From an uncultured Clostridia bacterium (GTDB lineage: Bacteria > Bacillota > Clostridia > Christensenellales > Pumilibacteraceae), in assembly GCA_947086925.1 (NCBI GenBank), contig CAMUAL010000021.1, positions 1 through 31,058 on the forward strand: a DNA stretch of 31,058 bases. The letters run 5' to 3'. Positions 15,291 through 22,389 of the stretch are shown here, piece by piece. The translations under genes were made by a program, and so were the position numbers. Under the pieces are notes generated by a model. It did not search any database. It had not been told where the DNA came from and saw only the letters and a program-made list of their open reading frames with translations. Positions within the stretch are counted from its first letter, which is position 1. Every line of letters starts with the position of its first letter.

Positions 15291-15920
15291 ATGAAAGTAT
15301 TGCTTATTAACGGAAGTCCGAGAGCGGACGGGTGCACGTTTACCGCTCTTACGGAAATTTCAAACGTGCTTAATGCCGAAAGTATCGAAACCGAAATTTT
15401 GCAAATCGGAAATAAACCCGTGCAAGACTGTATAGGTTGCGGCGGCTGTGTCGATAAAGGCAAATGCGTATTCTCTACCGACCCCGTAAACGAATGGATT
15501 GAAAAAGCCGAATCGGCAGACGGATTTGTGTTCGGCTCTCCCGTATATTACGCACACCCGTCGGGACGGATTTTATCGGCAATGGACAGACTTTTTTATG
15601 CGGGCGGCAAAAACTTCGAGCACAAGCCCGCCGCCGTAATAGTATCGGCAAGGCGCGCGGGCACAACCGCGTCGCTCGACGCGCTGTCAAAGCATTTGGG
15701 AATCGCGCAAATGCCCGTTATATCTTCCACATATTGGAATATGGTTCACGGCAATTCGCCGGACGAAACAAAGCAAGACTTCGAAGGCATGGAAACAATG
15801 CGCAATATCGGAGCAAACATGGCGTGGATATTGAAGTGCATTCAAGCGGGCAAAAATATCGGCATTAACGTGCCGCAAACGAAAAAATCCGTGCGCACGA
15901 ACTTTATAAGACAGCAATAA
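15291..15920 (+). CDS. flavodoxin-like NAD(P)H-dependent FMN reductase with CxxCxxC motif
   Basis: A 209-residue flavoprotein of the NADPH-dependent FMN reductase / iron-sulfur flavoprotein group. LLINGSPRADGCT (4-16) is the phosphate-binding loop, CIGCGGC (46-52) and Cys57 are the cysteines typical of the group, and FGSPVYYAHPSG (about 82-93) is the flavin-binding loop. Probably an oxidoreductase of small quinone-like, nitro or metal substrates; specificity cannot be told. The start ATG 15291 has AAGGAG inside the end of the acetyltransferase gene. A terminator shared with the convergent murI gene follows. Confidence 0.88.
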   Translation: MKVLLINGSPRADGCTFTALTEISNVLNAESIETEILQIGNKPVQDCIGCGGCVDKGKCVFSTDPVNEWIEKAESADGFVFGSPVYYAHPSGRILSAMDRLFYAGGKNFEHKPAAVIVSARRAGTTASLDALSKHLGIAQMPVISSTYWNMVHGNSPDETKQDFEGMETMRNIGANMAWILKCIQAGKNIGINVPQTKKSVRTNFIRQQ

Positions 15921-15930
15921 TCGCAAATAA

Positions 15931-15977
15931 AAACGGCACACCGTATTCCGATTGAAAACGATATGCCGTTTAATTTT
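15931..15977. terminator. bidirectional terminator
   Basis: Arms AAACGGCA (15931-15938) and TGCCGTTT (15964-15971) with a 25-base loop containing a second small pairing (ACCGTATTCCGATT / AAAACG region). Followed by AATTTTT on the plus strand and TTATTT on the minus strand, between convergent genes. Confidence 0.7.
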
Positions 15978-15995
15978 TGATGCCGAACCGCAATC

Positions 15996-16694
15996 TTATA
16001 CGGTAATGAAATCAACGCCGCCGCCGTTTTTGTTCGAACACTGCAAGCCGTTTTTATTAAGCACCGACATAAGCTGTTTTGCCGTGCCCGCATTGCCGTC
16101 GAACACCGTTTCGGGCGATAATTCTTTTTCGAATAAGTAGCGGACAAATACGTAATGAGTACAACCGAGCACAACGGCGGCTGGTTTTTCGTCGGCTATT
16201 ATGCTATGCACTTCGCCTTTGAGAACATCGAGATTATCGAGATGCGTTTCTATTTTCTGCGCGAGTCCCGGCTGAGGACGCACGCGCACGTTGCCGCCGC
16301 ATGCGGATAGGAGCTGTTTGAATTTGGTTTGCCGCGCGGTTGCGGGTGTACACAGCACCAAAATCTTTTCGCCTAAGCATGCCGCCACTGCGGGCTTGAT
16401 TGCCGGTTCTACCCCTATAAACGGAGTTTCGTAGGTGTGCCGAAGAACCTCTATTCCCACCTCGGTTGCGGTGTTGCATGCGGCTACTATCGCCTTGCAT
16501 TTTTGCTCGGTCAACTTATTAACGCACACACTTATGCGCGACAGAATTTCCTTTTCGGAAAGCGACCCCCAACCGCCTGCGCGGGAGTCGGAAACGTACA
16601 CAAAGCTTTCGTGCGGCATGAGCTTACGGCAACTGTCAAGCACCGTAATTCCGCCCGAACCGCTGTCGAATATTCCTATCGGATTGTTATTCAT
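15996..16694 (-). CDS. murI: glutamate racemase
   Basis: Converts L- to D-glutamate for peptidoglycan. The two catalytic cysteines are Cys73 (ACNTAT) and Cys178 (LGCTHY), and the N-terminal IFDSGSGG has Asp10-Ser11 in the usual places. 232 residues is short (usual about 260). The substrate-carboxylate motif PYG(S/T) at 41-44 reads Gly-Trp-Gly-Ser, so the Pro-Tyr pair is replaced. This suggests altered substrate binding; another amino-acid racemase of the same superfamily is possible. ATG 16694 is chosen from the family N-terminus; TTG 16715 is upstream. No ribosome site is visible. It lies downstream of gpr on the same strand. Confidence 0.88.
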   Translation of the reverse strand: MNNNPIGIFDSGSGGITVLDSCRKLMPHESFVYVSDSRAGGWGSLSEKEILSRISVCVNKLTEQKCKAIVAACNTATEVGIEVLRHTYETPFIGVEPAIKPAVAACLGEKILVLCTPATARQTKFKQLLSACGGNVRVRPQPGLAQKIETHLDNLDVLKGEVHSIIADEKPAAVVLGCTHYVFVRYLFEKELSPETVFDGNAGTAKQLMSVLNKNGLQCSNKNGGGVDFITV

Positions 16695-16770
16695 ATATAA
16701 AATGTATGCGAGCAAATAACGCGTTATAACCCGAGTGCAAAATATTTCCGAATAGAAAAAACTCGAAAAA

Positions 16771-17544
16771 TCACGAAAACGAGCGCTCGATTGCAGCCGA
16801 TAAAATATCGGCGCAGTCGGTAACGTACAAGTCTATATCTTTGGGAGTCACAAGCATGCGCCCCACGTCGTCGGCGGTTTCCTCGGGGCACTTCTGCCCC
16901 GTTGCGTCCTCTATTATTGTGGAAGCGTACACAACCAAAGGCACGCCCAAAGAAATAACGGGCACTCCGAGCGAATCGCGGCAAAGCCTTATTCGGTGAT
17001 TGCTTACGCCGCTTCCGGGAGTTATCCCAGTATCGGTTATCTGAAATGCCGAAGCTATTCTGCCGACCGCCGCCGACGCCAAACTGTCTACTGCTATTAC
17101 CGCGTCGGGTTTGATTCGCGCCGCCACTCCCGCAACAACGTCGAAACTTTCTATTCCCGTAACGCCCAAAACATTTGGTGTAATTACGCTCACTTTTGTT
17201 CCCGACGCATTCGGTATTGCGCGGGTCGCGGTGAGTCGTGCGCAGGTTTTCGCTCCGAGCGAGTCCGCCGTCATGTTGGGATTGCCGAGTCCCACTACCA
17301 AAACCGATTTAACGTCGTGCGGAATAAAGCGGGTAATCGCTTTACCGATGCTTGCGGAAACGGATTTATACTCGCTTTCGTTGCGGTCGGGAACGGCTCT
17401 GCACTCTACCGTGCTGTATTTTCCGCAAGGGCGTTTCAACTTAGCCGAAAGCTCCTTGTTTACGGTTACGGTAAAACTGTGCACATAATTGTTTTTTGTT
17501 GTGTTGCGCGGCAGAAAATCACACGCCATATCCGTTCTTTTCAT
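16771..17544 (-). CDS. gpr: germination protease GPR
   Basis: Spore protease that degrades small acid-soluble DNA-binding proteins (SASPs) at germination. Family motifs: VLVVGLGNPNMTADSLG (about 83-99), GVTGIESF, AVDSLASAAVGRIASAFQ, DTGITPGSGV and VISLGVPLVVYAST. The N-terminus RTDMACDF resembles the TDLAxE autoprocessing motif of the zymogen, though here it sits only 3-10 residues from the start, so the propeptide is nearly absent. 257 residues is shorter than the Bacillus enzyme (about 370). The start is ATG 17544 (ATG 17550 and TTG 17565 are upstream alternatives); no ribosome site is evident. It is strong evidence for a sporulating lineage. Confidence 0.92.
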   Translation of the reverse strand: MKRTDMACDFLPRNTTKNNYVHSFTVTVNKELSAKLKRPCGKYSTVECRAVPDRNESEYKSVSASIGKAITRFIPHDVKSVLVVGLGNPNMTADSLGAKTCARLTATRAIPNASGTKVSVITPNVLGVTGIESFDVVAGVAARIKPDAVIAVDSLASAAVGRIASAFQITDTGITPGSGVSNHRIRLCRDSLGVPVISLGVPLVVYASTIIEDATGQKCPEETADDVGRMLVTPKDIDLYVTDCADILSAAIERSFS

Positions 17545-17585
17545 AAACATTAACAGTTTGAGCAAAAAATGTTGCTTTTAATCAC

Positions 17586-17614
17586 TTGCTTTTAACAAAA
17601 TTTTATGATAGAAT
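17586..17614 (+). promoter_or_regulatory. promoter of rpsT
   Basis: TTGCTT (17586-17591), 17-base spacer, TAGAAT (17609-17614) with TGA before it (extended -10). Confidence 0.75.
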
Positions 17615-17620
17615 ATTTAA

Positions 17621-17715
17621 GTTAGTGAACGTGCAGAACATTCCTATCGGCAAGTAACCGCCTAAGCACAAAAGCGTTACGAAATTATTTAATTCAGTTT
17701 ACAAGGAGAATAATC
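17621..17715 (+). promoter_or_regulatory. rpsT 5' leader, possible autoregulatory RNA
   Basis: About 95 bases of untranslated leader. GTGC (17631-17634) can pair with GCAC further on, enclosing CGGC/CCGC-like pairing, before AAGGAG and the GTG start. S20 controls its own mRNA in other bacteria, but I cannot match this leader to a known RNA family. Confidence 0.35.
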
Positions 17716-18387
17716 GTGCCTAACATCAAATCCGCGAAAAAGCGTGTGCTTATAATCGCAAAAAAGAACGAGCAGAACCGTGCTTACAAATCCCGCATGA
17801 ACAATGCAATCAAAAAATTCAATAACGCTATCGACACAAACGATATCGAGGGCGCAGAAAAAATGTTACCCGAGGTTATGTCGGTAATCGACCAAACCGT
17901 AAGCAAGGGCGTTATCCATAAAAACCAAGCAGCAAACAAAAAATCGGCACTCTCGAAACGTCTCAGCGACGTTAAGAGCGGCAAGCTTGTTATAGAAATC
18001 AAGAAAGATAACAAGACAATCGCGGCGGAAAAAGCAAAAGCCGCTCAGGAAATCCGCGCTCAGCAGAAAGCGGAATATCAGGCAAAAGCCGCCGAGCGCA
18101 AAGCCGCACGCTTAGAGGCTCAGAAAGCTAAGTTGGAAGCAGAGTCGAAAGCAAAGAAAGGCGGCAAAAAGAAGGATGCCGAAGAAGTAAAGGAAAAGAA
18201 GCCCGCTAAGAAGGCGGCTGCAAAAACCGAAGAAAAAGCGGCTAAGGCGGAAGAAAAGCCCGCAGAAGAAAAAGCCGAGGAAAAGCCCAAAGCCAAAAAA
18301 GCTCCCGCAAAGAAAGCAGACGGCGAGGCTAAAACAACGGCAACCAAGGCTAAAACGACCAAAGCAAAAGAAGAAAAAGCCGAATAA
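17716..18387 (+). CDS. rpsT: 30S ribosomal protein S20 with long Lys/Ala/Glu-rich C-terminal extension
   Basis: Residues 1-89 are a normal S20 (MPNIKSAKKR start, helical bundle, IHKNQAANKKSALSKRL), which binds 16S rRNA in the body of the small subunit. Usual length is about 85-90 residues; here it is 223. Residues 90-223 are a low-complexity tail: first a probable coiled coil (about 100-145, AEKAKAAQ-type repeats), then KKPAKKAAAK / EEKPAEEK / KKAPAKKA stretches like histone H1 or other bacterial Lys/Ala-rich tails. The reading frame is intact and codon use continues unchanged, so the tail looks genuinely coded. GTG 17716 has AAGGAG eight bases upstream. It is a single-gene unit with its own promoter and terminator. 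Confidence 0.95.
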   Translation: MPNIKSAKKRVLIIAKKNEQNRAYKSRMNNAIKKFNNAIDTNDIEGAEKMLPEVMSVIDQTVSKGVIHKNQAANKKSALSKRLSDVKSGKLVIEIKKDNKTIAAEKAKAAQEIRAQQKAEYQAKAAERKAARLEAQKAKLEAESKAKKGGKKKDAEEVKEKKPAKKAAAKTEEKAAKAEEKPAEEKAEEKPKAKKAPAKKADGEAKTTATKAKTTKAKEEKAE

Positions 18388-18410
18388 TCCCCACCCTACC
18401 GTAAGATTCG

Positions 18411-18440
18411 AGCGCCCGCATAAAAATGCGGACGCTTTTA
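18411..18440 (+). terminator. terminator of rpsT
   Basis: Arms AGCGCCCGCAT (18411-18421) and ATGCGGACGCT (18426-18436) with an AAAA loop and TTTT after it; one mismatch. Confidence 0.9.
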
Positions 18441-18528
18441 TATTGCCCTAAGAAAACGATACACGCATGGACTGTTCGAAATTATACCGACGCGGCAACC
18501 TATTGCACCGTTTACCGCAGTGCACCGC

Positions 18529-18557
18529 TTGACAAAAAATACGGCTTTTTTTATAAT
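18529..18557 (+). promoter_or_regulatory. perfect consensus sigma-A promoter of lipoprotein gene
   Basis: TTGACA (18529-18534), 17-base spacer, TATAAT (18552-18557). Predicted transcript start about 18564. Confidence 0.93.
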
Positions 18558-18584
18558 ATACGTATGGAAAACAAGGAAGATTTT

Positions 18585-19262
18585 ATGAAGAAGTTTTTGT
18601 TAAACAAAATTACGACAGTTCTGATTCTTGCCGCAATAACGGCTTCAAGCCTGTGCTTGCTTGCCGGTTGCGGCAAGCAAAACACATTCGAAATAGTATC
18701 CGCCGCTTTATCCGACAGCGAATACAATAAAACATGGGTGTACGTAGACGACAATTCGGGTAGCACAAGCACCATGTCTTATAACATTCTGCCCGACCCC
18801 AATGTTTGGACTGCGCATAATTCCACCTATTACAACTTCTACGTAACATCCGACATGAAAGTAACATCGGTTCAAAAGAACGGAGTAAGATTCACGAAAG
18901 TAACTTTCGGAAACGCGACGATTCTTATGCTGTACGGAACAGGCATTTTATTGAATCCCACGGAACAGACCTTTCAGGACTCCTTAAACTATACGACATC
19001 GCAAAACAATCTTTTACACCCGTTCATGCCGTCGGGCGAAACCGCAACCGTAACCAAACTCGAAAAGAAACCGAGTATTTACAAAATATCGTATTACAAC
19101 ACAGATACGGAAAACGTAAAAACCTCGGAAAACACCATATACACGGTTTATGACGGCAAAACGGGAAAAATTCTCGTTATAGGACTTTCGAACACAGATA
19201 CTCTTACAAGCGAAGAACTTCAACTTGCGGAAGAATTTTCCGCATTAACGTGGTTTAATTAA
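18585..19262 (+). CDS. lipoprotein of unknown function
   Basis: A 225-residue exported lipoprotein. Signal peptide residues 1-28 with basic start (MKKFLLNK), hydrophobic core and lipobox LLAGC; Cys29 would be lipidated. The mature part is rich in Thr, Tyr, Asn and Ser and looks beta-rich; no family is recognised. The frame is open from 18426 and has an ATG at 18564, but the consensus promoter places the transcript start near 18564, and AAGGAAG sits 5 bases before ATG 18585, which also starts a perfect signal peptide. It is followed after 5 bases by a small membrane protein gene, probably co-transcribed. Its perfect promoter predicts high expression. Confidence 0.85.
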   Translation: MKKFLLNKITTVLILAAITASSLCLLAGCGKQNTFEIVSAALSDSEYNKTWVYVDDNSGSTSTMSYNILPDPNVWTAHNSTYYNFYVTSDMKVTSVQKNGVRFTKVTFGNATILMLYGTGILLNPTEQTFQDSLNYTTSQNNLLHPFMPSGETATVTKLEKKPSIYKISYYNTDTENVKTSENTIYTVYDGKTGKILVIGLSNTDTLTSEELQLAEEFSALTWFN

Positions 19263-19267
19263 GCGAT

Positions 19268-19594
19268 ATGTTAAAAGCGATTTACCGTGCAAAACGGCTC
19301 GACCGAATAATACCGAAATGCGACCGCGCGTATATAGCGGCGGGTTTTACCCTATCCGTTATATGCGCACTGCTTTCGGCGGCGGCACTCTGTATTCACT
19401 TTGCGTGCGCGTTTGCTCGCGCATACTTACTTGCCGCTTGCCTTACGGGTGCGGGAATCGTACTCGAAATTTTATCGCTGTTCTTCCTTATAAAAGAAAC
19501 AGTACGCAACCGATTTTACTCGTGCGTACTGTCGCTGATATTTTCGATAATAATTTGCGCGCTTACCGTAACTGCGGCATGTATCGTGCTTTAA
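19268..19594 (+). CDS. small integral membrane protein
   Basis: A 108-residue protein with three predicted membrane helices (about 22-45, 47-70 and 82-107) after a basic N-terminus (MLKAIYRAKRLDRIIPK). No family recognised. There is no ribosome site before ATG 19268; it starts 5 bases after the lipoprotein stop, so translation probably depends on coupling. It is convergent with lysC, with only three bases between the stops and no terminator. Confidence 0.68.
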   Translation: MLKAIYRAKRLDRIIPKCDRAYIAAGFTLSVICALLSAAALCIHFACAFARAYLLAACLTGAGIVLEILSLFFLIKETVRNRFYSCVLSLIFSIIICALTVTAACIVL

Positions 19595-19597
19595 CGA

Positions 19598-20926
19598 CTA
19601 CTTATCAAACTCGTCGTAAATGGCGCAAATGGCTTTTTTGCAATCGCCGTTCTCCACTCCTATTATTATGTTAAGCTCGCTCGAACCTTGGTCTATCATT
19701 CGGATATTCACATCGGCATCGCTAAGCGCACGGAAAACGCGCGAGGCGGTGCCTTTTTTTCTGTTCATGCCATGCCCCACTACCGCTATGAGAGCGATTC
19801 CCTCTACGTATTCCACGTTGTTGGGCGCAAGCTCCTCTTTTATTTCGCGTAGCACCGCGTTTATCGACTCGCTGTCGAGCGACGCGGTATCGATTACAAC
19901 CGTCATTGTGTCTATTCCGCTGGGCAGATGTTCGAGCAGAATATTGTGACGCTCCAAAATTTTAAGAAGCTTGCGTGCGAATCCGAGTTCGGAATTCATA
20001 AGACTTTTCTCAACGTAGATTGCCGCAAAATCGGTTTTGCCCGCTATGCCCGTAATGGTGCGGTCGGTACGCGTAAATTCGCCGCTCATATATTTTTTCG
20101 TGGGGACAATCATTGTGCCCTTTGCTTTGGGGTTAAACGTGTTGCGTATGTTTATGGGAATATCCGCCTTACGCACCGGAAATATACTTTCGGGGTGCAG
20201 TACGTTCGCCCCCATGTAGCTGAGCTCGCGCAGTTCCTTATACGTGAGCATTTCTATTATCTGCGGATTGTCTTTTATACGCGGGTCTACCGTCATAAAT
20301 CCGTCTACGTCAGTCCAGTTCTCGTAAATTTCGGCGTTTACGCCGCGCGCTATAATCGCTCCCGTAACGTCCGAGCCTCCGCGCGAAAACGTCTTTATTT
20401 TGCCGTTAGGCATTTTGCCGTAAAAGCCCGGAATAACCGCTCGGCTCGCGCCTTCCAACTTTGCGCTCACAAGGCGGTTGGTGGTTTCGCTGTCGAACTC
20501 GCCCTCCATATTAAAACGTATAACGTCGCCCGCATCGATAAAACGCGCGTTCAGATATTTTGCCATAACGATTCCCGACAGAAATTCGCCGCGGCTCGAC
20601 GCGTAATCGCTACCCGCGCCGCCGTTTATGCGGTCGCGAATCACATTAAACTCGGGAGTAAGGTCAAGGTCGATTTTAAGTCCGCTTATTATTTCGTCAA
20701 AGCGACGTATAACTTTTTCAAGTGCCGAATCACAAAGTCCTTCGCGGTTTCTTACTTCTATACATTCGTACAGCAAGTCGGTAACTTTAACGTCCGAGCT
20801 TTCGCGCTTACCGGGAGCGGACACAACAATGTACTTTGCGTGCTTATCTGCATTTATAATGTCGGCAACCTGTTTAATGGATTTTGCATTCGCCATGCTC
20901 GTTCCGCCGAATTTGAGAACTTTCAT
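19598..20926 (-). CDS. lysC: aspartate kinase
   Basis: First step of lysine, threonine and methionine synthesis: aspartate to aspartyl phosphate. The N-terminal kinase domain has KFGGTSMANA (4-13), SRGEFLSG (about 110) and FSRGGSDVTGA (about 178). The C-terminus (about 300-442) holds two ACT domains for feedback control (MNSELGFARKLLKIL; VVGHGMNRKKGTASRVF). 442 residues fits monofunctional aspartokinases of the ThrA/LysC-III branch. ATG 20926 has AAGGAG six bases upstream. It lies last in the cdaA - microprotein - DUF1015 run, but a strong hairpin (20946-20976) lies just before its ribosome site. No lysine riboswitch is present. Confidence 0.95.
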   Translation of the reverse strand: MKVLKFGGTSMANAKSIKQVADIINADKHAKYIVVSAPGKRESSDVKVTDLLYECIEVRNREGLCDSALEKVIRRFDEIISGLKIDLDLTPEFNVIRDRINGGAGSDYASSRGEFLSGIVMAKYLNARFIDAGDVIRFNMEGEFDSETTNRLVSAKLEGASRAVIPGFYGKMPNGKIKTFSRGGSDVTGAIIARGVNAEIYENWTDVDGFMTVDPRIKDNPQIIEMLTYKELRELSYMGANVLHPESIFPVRKADIPINIRNTFNPKAKGTMIVPTKKYMSGEFTRTDRTITGIAGKTDFAAIYVEKSLMNSELGFARKLLKILERHNILLEHLPSGIDTMTVVIDTASLDSESINAVLREIKEELAPNNVEYVEGIALIAVVGHGMNRKKGTASRVFRALSDADVNIRMIDQGSSELNIIIGVENGDCKKAICAIYDEFDK

Positions 20927-20945
20927 ATTATCTCCTTATAAATAT

Positions 20946-20976
20946 GCGGGGAGCGAATAAAATTTATTCTCCCCGC
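20946..20976 (-). other. strong hairpin before lysC
   Basis: Eight-base GC arms GCGGGGAG / CTCCCCGC with further AT pairing inside. It lies 33 bases after the DUF1015 stop and 10 bases before the lysC ribosome site. There is no proper U-tract on the minus strand (CATATTTAT), so it may be a weak terminator or an RNA-stability element rather than a full stop. Confidence 0.55.
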
Positions 20977-21008
20977 CGTGTTCGTCTTTTGTTTTTTTGT
21001 TGCGTATT

Positions 21009-22232
21009 TTAAATTTTTCCTATCAGCCGAGCTTCGAGATAGTATCGTTTTTCTTCCGCCTGCCCCATCGAAAAAGTTTTTTTGGGAAGCACTCCGTGCC
21101 TTATTATATATTCGGTAAAACCGCTTTTAGGAACGGGCGCAAGCGCAACAGCGGCACAGTCGTCACGCTCTCCGAGTTTTTCTATAACATCGTCGCCGTG
21201 TATATAGTCCGTTTTGCCGCTAAGCACAAGCGAATCGGTGTTTAAAAAATTTTGCAGAAACTCAACCGCGTCTATCGGGTTATCTGGCAACCAAACTGGA
21301 TATTTTTTGCCGCCGCCCTTAACCGCGGCGTTTGATTTTCCTTTTGCTTTTGAATTGAGCCGCGCCGCAAATTCCTTTGCGTCAACTCCGAACACCGCAC
21401 GGTGAATAGGCTCGAAATCGATTCCGTCATCGTAAATATTAACGATTTCGCACAGAGCGTATCTTTTAAGCTCCGCCGTAGGGTCATTGGCTTTAACCGC
21501 GTTTTCGTAGCATTTTTTTGCCGCCGCAAGCGAATGATTGCCGTCGCCTACCATTAAAAGCAGATTGTCGCCGAACCGCTTTTGCATGCTTTCGTATAGC
21601 TTATCGAACGCGTTTAAAACGGCGGCGGAGTCGGAAACCGCACTGCCATTTATACGACCCCCGCCGCAATTCAGCTCGAAGTTATAAAGCGTTTCTCCGC
21701 AAGCCTTTTCTACTGCCGAAAAAACTATGTTTTCGGGGTCGTCCATAAGCAACATTATATGCGGCAATTCGAGTAGACTTTGTTCGCGGATTTTTACGCG
21801 CGGCGGCAGGCGTTCCTCCACCGTACCCTCGGTTGCGCGTATCTTCGCCTTGTTGCCGGCTCGATAATCGTAATCGGCTAAATCGATTGCGGCTATAAGA
21901 CCGTTACGCACCTTTCCCGATTTAAACTCGCGTTTAACGGCGATAAACGCCTCTGTCTCGAAAAAAACGCCGCCCAAGTAATATTTACGCATGGCGGTGT
22001 TTATCGCGTCGCGACGGCTTGTTTCGTCGCCGCAATCCAAATAACATTCGGGCAGAATCAATCGAAGCGCACTCGGCTCGCCGCCAACGTAATCGCTCAG
22101 ATTATCCCAATAATTTTTATCGGATGTAAATTGGTCGCATGCCACGACCGACCACTTATTCAAATCGGTATTTTGCGGAATAAGCACCTTGGGAACGGCA
22201 ACCGTTCCATGCGTTTCGGATATTACTTTCAC
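21009..22232 (-). CDS. DUF1015-family protein
   Basis: A 407-residue cytoplasmic protein of the DUF1015 family, widespread and uncharacterised in Firmicutes. Typical motifs: VVACDQFTSDKNYW near residue 30, PPRVKIREQSLLELPH (about 145) and LLMVGDGNHSLAAAK (about 224). Some relatives carry a ParB/sulfiredoxin-like nucleotide-binding fold; no reaction is assigned here. The frame can be opened at 22295, but GTG 22232 overlaps the stop of the upstream microprotein as GTGA and gives the family N-terminus (VKVISETHGT), so it is the start by translational coupling. Being coupled behind cdaA and its microprotein is the only functional hint. Confidence 0.88.
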   Translation of the reverse strand: MKVISETHGTVAVPKVLIPQNTDLNKWSVVACDQFTSDKNYWDNLSDYVGGEPSALRLILPECYLDCGDETSRRDAINTAMRKYYLGGVFFETEAFIAVKREFKSGKVRNGLIAAIDLADYDYRAGNKAKIRATEGTVEERLPPRVKIREQSLLELPHIMLLMDDPENIVFSAVEKACGETLYNFELNCGGGRINGSAVSDSAAVLNAFDKLYESMQKRFGDNLLLMVGDGNHSLAAAKKCYENAVKANDPTAELKRYALCEIVNIYDDGIDFEPIHRAVFGVDAKEFAARLNSKAKGKSNAAVKGGGKKYPVWLPDNPIDAVEFLQNFLNTDSLVLSGKTDYIHGDDVIEKLGERDDCAAVALAPVPKSGFTEYIIRHGVLPKKTFSMGQAEEKRYYLEARLIGKI

Positions 22233-22375
22233 GCCAAACCCACCGCAAGCACCCACAAAGCCGCGCTTATGACAAGTGCCGAAATCTTTGCCCAAAAGTT
22301 ATGAACAAACACGGCTTTAAGTAAGCGTTTGGCTCCGTTCTCTTTTTTTTCGATTTTATGATTTGCGTTTTCCAT
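22229..22375 (-). CDS. 48-residue membrane microprotein, CdaR-N-terminus-like
   Basis: A short gene: basic N-terminus (MENANHKIEKKENGAKRLL) then one membrane helix in HNFWAKISALVISAALWVL (25-43), ending AVGLA. The N-x-x-x-K-x-x-S-L-x-x-A-x-x-L-W pattern is that of the N-terminal anchor of CdaR (YbbR), the regulator that normally follows cdaA, but no YbbR domain follows. ATG 22375 starts 14 bases after the cdaA stop with GGAG upstream; the TGA overlaps the DUF1015 start as GTGA. I infer a minimal CdaR that keeps only the membrane contact with CdaA, or a remnant; the precise fit on both sides favours a real gene. Confidence 0.72.
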   Translation of the reverse strand: MENANHKIEKKENGAKRLLKAVFVHNFWAKISALVISAALWVLAVGLA

Positions 22376-22389
22376 ATTCGCCCGCTCCG

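Noticed and set aside
20927..21008. Lysine riboswitch before lysC
   Set aside because: The gap is 82 bases with one simple hairpin; the riboswitch needs about 170 bases with five helices.
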